From Eonycteris spelaea (taxonomy: Eukaryota; Chordata; Mammalia; Chiroptera; Pteropodidae), in assembly GCA_003508835.1 (NCBI GenBank), contig PUFA01000007.1, forward strand, positions 15,957,001-16,021,000: DNA of 64,000 nucleotides, read 5' to 3'. A program made the position numbers and the translations under genes. Positions 58,666 through 64,000 of this stretch are shown piece by piece. The notes under the pieces are model-generated. The model saw nothing but the letters and a program-made list of their open reading frames with translations, did no database searches and had not been told where the DNA came from. Position 1 is the first letter of the stretch. Every line of letters starts with the position of its first letter.

Positions 58666-59539
58666 TATCTCAATATTCCAGAGGGAAAAGTTCTAGAGAG
58701 AGAAAATGAATATAAGATTCCAGGATTGTATTGTAGACTAATGAAAATATCCTCGTTTGACTATGGAAGCCTCAATATTTCATTTCCAAGTCTAATATTC
58801 TTGGAAATAAACAGCTGATTTTTTTAGGTGAGTGGATATATGTATAGATGAATGGAAGGCTAAATAGATGACTACATGGAAACCATTATAAATTGATGGA
58901 GTGGAAATTAGGTTTTATCAGTTAGTGATGCTTAGTTATTGAAAGTGTTTAATGAGGGCAGATACATTAACAGACGTACGATTTTGGTAAGAGTCACTCT
59001 GTTTATGTGTGAAAAAAATAGGAAAAGATGAAACCTGAGCTAGGAACACCAAAATTAAAGCAGTAGAAATAATTTCAGATTAGGGATTACAGAAGTTTTA
59101 CCATAGTGACATTAGGAAGTAGAGACGACATTTTTAGAAACTTAGGAAGTGGAATGCACTGGAGTTACAGATCAAACAGAAGTGAAGACTGAGAGAAAAC
59201 AAGGAAAAGTCTCACTAGACAATTTCTGGCCTGAGAAATTGGAAAAAAAAATAATAGTGCCACTAACAAATATTAAGAATGATATTGGAAGGATTATAAA
59301 CCATAAATATTTTAGACGACCTTATTTAAACCTGATCATGATGTATACCTCCCTTTTGGATGAGGAATCTAATCCTCCCAAGGTCTAAGCCTAGACAATA
59401 ACAGAAAAATGACTTGAAGCCTGTTTGATCTAACCCCACGTCTGTATTCTTTATGTCTCTTATAAGACACATAACATAGATAACTATCTTTTTTATAATT
59501 CAGAATTTCCAAATAATTGATAACTTTATATTTATTGTA
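58666..59539. other. Unassigned AT-rich stretch
   Basis: Nothing recognised. The frame 59149-59388 has no recognisable domain. Confidence 0.4.
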
Positions 59540-61215
59540 ATAATGTATCATAAATATCAAAAAGTATATAAAGCTTGTGGGTACAGTCAAAGAAGTCATT
59601 GTATAGTAAATGCTTAGATAGCAATTAACCCGGGCTGTAATAGAATATTGCCAGCACCTTAGAAGCCCATTGTTTGCCTTTTCCCAGGTACATATCCTCC
59701 CTCCCCTGTCCTGTTTTTGTGATAATAGTATTTCTAAAAGTACATTATTTAATAATACCTGTTTTTGAACTTTATACATATAAAATCATGCCTGCTTATT
59801 TTATTCGTTATTATACTTGTAGGATTTATCCATGTCATATTATGAACTTCTGTGTTATGAACATTACCAGCAATCTACTGCTAATTGACATTTGGATTTC
59901 TGTGGATGCTTTGTACATTTCTTGTGGCACAAATATGCAAGATATCTCTAAGTATGCAAATAGGAATTAAATTACTGATAGGATACATGCATATAAAATT
60001 TTATTAAGTTTCGTCTTAGTATTTTCAACAGTGATATACATATTTACACCCCTAACAACTGTCAAGGAAGTTCTTGTGGATATATAATCTCACTAGCACC
60101 TGTTATTTTATGTTTTAAGTTTTATTTTGGCTAAATTGTGCAGTGGTATTTCATTTGGATTTTAGTTCGTATATGCTTGGTTATGATTATATTAGCACAT
60201 CTTTTAATATCTTTATAGTCACTTAGATTTTATTTTTTGAGGAAGAGCTTTTTTTTAGCTTTTTACTTTTTTATTGAGTTATTTGTTTTTTCTTAGTGAT
60301 TCATACTAGTTTGGATATTTGATATGCAAATTGGTTATGTGTTTTGCAAATGTTGTCTCCATTTCTTGGCTTATCTTTTTCAAAATTTTACACAGCATTT
60401 AACTAAACAGAGTATCTTAATTCTAAAAAGATCACATTTATCAATTATCTCTTTTTTAGTAGTGTTTTTCTTAAGCTCTCTAATTTAAGAATTTTGTCTT
60501 TAGTGCAGAATGTGAAGATATTCTTGTTATTCTTTCAAGGATTTTAAGGTTTTCCATTTACATTTTGGACTTGAGTAAACTGAAATTATAAGGAAGGAAT
60601 GCAATTTTCCATATAGACAGTGATTTTTTTCCCACATGGATAAGCCATTTTCCTAGCGACATTTATCGAATACTCCAGCTTTTCACTCTGATCTGCAGTT
60701 CACCCTCTTTCACACATTATTTTCACATTTGGAGGGTTGCTTCTAACCTCTCTATTCTGTGCATTTGAGTATTTGTTTCTTTTACTAAACATTATCTTAA
60801 CTACAAAAGCATCACGATTATATATATACGCGTGTGTGTGTGTGTGTAATATATATATGACAAGCTTCCGTTTCATGCTTCTTCTTTCATAGCAACTCCA
60901 AAAGCATTATGATTATATATATGATACATATCATATATATTATATTTATAATGGGCAGGTTTCCCCATTTCATGCTTCTTCTTTCATAGTATCTTACTAT
61001 TCTTTGTTTTTGCATTTCCATATAAAATTTAGAAGCAATTGATAAAAATAAGAGTTTGGTAAGATCTGGAATATTTTTTAAATATGGGAGATTTTGAGTT
61101 CCTAGTCGTAGTATATCTTCTATTTCTATCTTCTTTAATATTATCAAACAAAAGTTCATTTTTTCTTTCTAATTCTTGCACATTTTTTGTTCATTTCCTT
61201 TCAGTTCTTCTTATA
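59540..61215 (-). mobile_element. Long old L1 ORF2 3' part, antisense
   Basis: From about 59560 the plus strand follows antisense L1 for about 1.65 kb. Markers are 'attgccagcaccttagaagc', 'gtttttgaactttatacata', 'cttattttattcgttattat', 'cagtggtatttcatttggat', 'tttattgagttatttgtttt', 'gcaaatgttgtctccatttc', 'cctctctattctgtgcattt' and 'tttgcatttccatataaaat'. The coding sense strand has many stops. Bases 60799-60989 are a tandem duplication inside it. The 136-codon minus frame 59369-59779 overlaps its end and has no L1 or other domain. Confidence 0.7.
60799..60989. repeat. Two-copy tandem duplication, about 96 bp units
   Basis: Unit 1 starts CTACAAAAGCATCACGATTA (60801), unit 2 CTCCAAAAGCATTATGATTA (60896). 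Both end with TTTCATGCTTCTTCTTTCAT (60871 and 60968). The middles are AT/GT dinucleotide runs that have diverged in length and type ((TG)n in unit 1, (TA)n in unit 2). The duplication arose inside the decayed L1. Confidence 0.8.
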
Positions 61216-62259
61216 TCTGTGCTATTTAGATGTATATTTCTATGAACTTGAGTAATAGGTAAACTGCTTTATAAACGAACATCTATATATAGTTTAAGTT
61301 GATAGACGTCTGTTTTCCTCTCCTAGAACAGCCCCGAGCTGAGTGGATTAGGCGCATAGGTGACTTTTCCATACAGTTCTCGAGAGTTAGTGTTTTATCT
61401 CTTTTATGGGCTTTCTTTTTTCTTAGGGCAATTTGCTTATCTGTATGTTTCAGGAAGTTTTCTAGCATGACATGGTTCAAACTGATGAGAAGGAACCATT
61501 ACCTCAAAAAGTGCATGCCTAATGTCTTAAGTCACACACTGAGATGCGGCACATTATAACTTCTCTTATTCAATTAAGTCTTATTGCTGTGCCTGGCTGC
61601 AAATTGGCAGAAAAATGTAGTTCCTAACTGAGTTATCATTAGGCCAGCTATACATTTTTGTTATGAACAATTGCCATCACAGTGTTTTATAAAGTAAAAT
61701 TTTTACTTTATAACCACTAATTGCTCTGAATTATTATTTTATTGGTCTATCAAAAAACCTCATTAAACTGCCTTACAGTCCTAATAATCTATTTTCATTT
61801 CCTACATACATAATAACATTTCAAAAATAAGGATAATTTTATCAGGTTAAAGAAAATAACTTCTTATTTTGCCAATACTTGTGCTTATATAACTATATAA
61901 TTAATGATGAATGTTTTCAGAATTGTTCTGTAATAGTGAAGAAAATATTTTATTGGTCCTAAATGGCCACTCAAAACATGTGGGAAAAGTTTGGAAATAA
62001 AAAAGTTTAGGAACAGATTTCCAGTTTTAGTTATACCACATAAAGAACTTAGAAGTCACAATTCCACCCTTACGAGAAAAAATGAAGAAACTGAAAATTA
62101 TAAGGTCTTTTCTAGACCTTATTAGAGAAATAAGTCTACATTCAAACTGTCATTCTAAAATCTGGAGAGTTGAGAAAATCCAGAGTCAGATCCAGAAACT
62201 GAAGGAGTCATCAACTGATAGGGACACTTTTTTTGGTAATGAAACAAATTGCTAGAGGT
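61216..62259. other. Unassigned stretch with a palindrome
   Basis: Bases 61550-61810 look non-repetitive and carry several TAAT-type cores and a 27-base perfect palindrome (61687-61713). They may be conserved regulatory DNA. The two antiparallel frames at 61283-61559 are chance. Confidence 0.35.
61687..61713. repeat. Perfect 13+1+13 palindrome
   Basis: Arm TTATAAAGTAAAA, a single T, then the exact reverse complement. AT-rich hairpin-forming sequence; no terminator-like meaning is implied in a mammalian genome. Confidence 0.9.
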
Positions 62260-63184
62260 TGAATGCCCCCTACCCTGAGAATGAGACACTTCTGGGGCCC
62301 TGATATTGTGAGGGCCTTACATTTCCATTGGCTTTACCTCCAAGAAACGTTACCAGATCCTCCAGATGAAGATCATAGAAAGATCCCCTTATAATTTTGG
62401 CAGAGGAAGGAGAGGTAGTCTTTGTGAAATATGTCCAAAGCCTTCTCCTGAACAAAGGCTTGCTCTTCAGGGTAAAAGTTTTTATCGGAGTCTTATCCCA
62501 GATAGAGACAAGGCATTGCTGTCACTCAACCTCCTGTAGTCTTTTCATCTCACTAGAGTAGAGGAAGCAAATTTTACTCCTAAAGAAACACTTAAGCAGG
62601 CTCAAGTCAGAGACGATGCCCACTAAGAACAATGATACAGTCATAATACTGCAGAGTGCTTTCTTTCCTCAATACCTGAACACTACCCATATGTAAGGCT
62701 TCAATCTAATGGTAGGGCATTATAAATAAAAGAGCTGCCATACACAGACTTTTCCCTGAAGAAGCATATAGGAATACCTAAGATCAGCAGGAAAAACAGA
62801 ATGAAGAATACTTGAGAAATTTGAAGTTTCTGGGACCTAGAGCTACAACAGTTTAACAATTCAACTCATAGTCAAATTGACATAAATTCTCATACTAAAG
62901 GCCTGTTTACCACAGTTCCCATTTTCTGGAACAATATGTCCAGTTTTCAACAAAAAAAAAAATGAAAGGCATACCAAATGATAAGAAAAAAATACCAGAG
63001 TCAAAGCAAGACTTACAACCAAACTCAGAGATATGACACAGATGTTCTAATTATCTGACAAGGAATCCAAATTGACTGTGATTAATACATTAAGGGGCTA
63101 GTGGAAATCACAGAGAACATAAAGCAACAGATGGGCAATGTAACAGGAATGTGAACACTCAAAAGATTAGTGAAGTCCAATATC
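62260..63184 (+). mobile_element. Possible old L1/HAL1 5' UTR and ORF1 fragment
   Basis: 'atgtccagttttcaacaaaa' (about 62936), 'atgaaaggcataccaaatg' and 'gacagatgttctaatta'-like blocks resemble the start of old L1 ORF1 (TCCAGTTTCCAACAAAAAATTAC, AGATGTTGGAATTATTAGACAAAG). The preceding 700 bases would then be its 5' UTR. Strong divergence; an ERV internal region is an alternative. Confidence 0.35.
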
Positions 63185-63535
63185 TCTACTTGCATAGTTT
63201 TTTATCTCAAAACTAGTTCTGAAAATTTACATAATGATGCCTTGAGAATGATATGAGATATGTGAAAAATGATGTTGCCTAAAATTTTAATAGACTTTAC
63301 AAAATGTTGTTGCTTCACTTATTTCACTAGGCCCTAACCAAAGATCTGGGAAGTAGAAAGTGATGCGGCATTATTGTCCTTGCACGGAGCAGAGTTTAGA
63401 GGCTGTGTGAGTCTGCATAAAGCAAGTTATGCTGTAACGGCACATGGCGTGGGAATGTTAGTGGCTTACAGCAGCACAGATCTATTTTTTCTTAGGTGAT
63501 AGTTAATTAAGTGTGTGACTTGGACTCTTTATAAA
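63185..63535. other. Unassigned spacer
   Basis: Nothing recognised. A run of 13 A (63533-63545) immediately precedes the L1 pair that follows. Confidence 0.4.
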
Positions 63536-63547
63536 AAAAAAAAAACT

Positions 63548-63752
63548 AGCTGAGTAATATTTCATTGTGTGTGTATATATACATATACGTTAATATACAT
63601 ATGTATATTAATACATGTATTAATATTACATATGTATTCTATATTCATAATTATATATACATATGTATATTAATGTATGTATATATACACATATATATAG
63701 ACACTTTGGTTGTTTCCATGTCTTGGCCACTGTGCATAATACTGCACTGAAC
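63548..63752 (-). mobile_element. L1 ORF2 end, inverted 5' part
   Basis: The plus strand reads 'agctgagtaatatttcattg' ... 'ggttgtttccatgtcttggc', the antisense of the L1 segment that normally lies just before the sense part at 63753. The interior is replaced by an AT-rich ATACATATGTAT-type expansion (63570-63700). The frame 63565-63750 is that expansion translated. Confidence 0.8.
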
Positions 63753-64000
63753 TCAGCCTTAAGAAAAGGTGAAGTCCTGCCATTGGCAACAAAACATGGA
63801 TCTTGAGAATATCATGGCTAGGCGAAATAAGTCAGAAAAAGTTGAAAACCATATGATTTCATTTATATATGGGATGTAAAACTGAAAGCAACAAATGAAC
63901 AGACAGACAAATAAAGGCTTGTAGACACAGATCATAGTACGGTGGTTACCAGAGGGAAGGAGGTGAGGTAATGGAAGGAAATTTAACTTTGGTGGTGAAC
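63753..64000 (+). mobile_element. L1 ORF2 end and 3' UTR, sense, cut by window edge
   Basis: Starts TCAGCCTTAAGAAAAGGTG and continues with 'gcgaaataagtcagaaaaag', 'ccatatgatttcatttatat' and 'ggtggttaccagagggaagg', the L1 end in normal orientation. It begins at the very L1 position where the inverted part ends (both share TCAGC), so the two are one insertion with an internal inversion. The 3' end lies beyond 64000. Confidence 0.85.

Noticed and set aside
59369..59779. 136-codon minus-strand open frame, the longest in the window
   Set aside because: It has no recognisable domain, overlaps the end of an antisense L1 and lies in AT-rich DNA where such lengths occur by chance.
1..64000. CRISPR arrays, operons, ribosome binding sites, bacterial insertion sequences
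   Set aside because: The window is vertebrate nuclear DNA; all short tandem repeats seen are microsatellites without spacers and no bacterial-style gene is present.
1..64000. tRNA, U6, Y RNA, 7SK or snoRNA genes
   Set aside because: I looked for the characteristic promoter boxes and conserved cores on both strands and recognised none; a covariance-model search would be needed to exclude decayed copies.

Overview
This window looks like ordinary non-coding nuclear DNA of a placental mammal. It is AT-rich and CpG-poor. It contains many decayed L1, L2 and MIR retroelements, DNA-transposon fossils (Tigger, MER5/Charlie and Tip100-like hAT), MaLR and ERV1-type LTRs, and typical mammalian microsatellites (AC, TC, GATA, CCTT). 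I see no primate Alu, rodent B1/B2 or any lineage SINE I recognise. The L1 3' ends resemble those of laurasiatherians such as bats, carnivores or perissodactyls, but the species call is inference. Family names were assigned by eye from memory of consensus sequences, so subfamily labels and edges are approximate.

I find no supportable protein-coding gene, exon or RNA gene. The longest open frame (136 codons, minus strand, 59369-59779) partly overlaps an antisense L1. The other open frames are of the length expected by chance in AT-rich DNA, lie inside LINEs, or are read through microsatellites. The window could be intergenic or inside a very long intron; the sequence does not decide this.

Layout. 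1-8.8 kb: a long antisense L1 3' UTR (1640-3280), a Charlie-type hAT fossil, two MaLR-like LTRs and an L2 fragment. 8.8-21.4 kb: MIR and L2 fragments, a long antisense L2 (14140-17060) still showing its reverse-transcriptase core and split by a younger L1 (14895-15427), then an LTR (17697-18148). 21.4-32.4 kb: a second antisense L1 3' UTR with its tail, a nested Tigger-type element (22630-22938), L2 pieces, a Tip100-like hAT, an unassigned inverted-repeat element (26916-27229), MIR, and an L1 whose halves point away from each other (28200-29830). 32.4-45.9 kb: a GATA array, a probable LTR end, a long CCTT tract, a probable L1-mobilised retrocopy of unknown origin (39003-39611) and an L1 RT-domain fragment (40505-41600). 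45.9-64 kb: TC and AC arrays, MER5A, a GC-richer solo LTR with repeats in U3 (46955-47460), L2, MIR, two adjacent ERV1-like LTRs (52040-53087), a long antisense L1 with an internal tandem duplication (59540-61215), and at the right edge an L1 with a clean 5' inversion (63548-64000).

No genes here work together. What can be read is a history of insertions: old L2/MIR first, then DNA transposons and L1M elements, then younger L1, LTR and microsatellite growth. I found no evidence of a new biological system. The items most worth following up are the inverted-repeat element at 26.9 kb, the retrocopy at 39 kb, the solo LTR at 47 kb and a few non-repetitive islands that could be conserved regulatory DNA.
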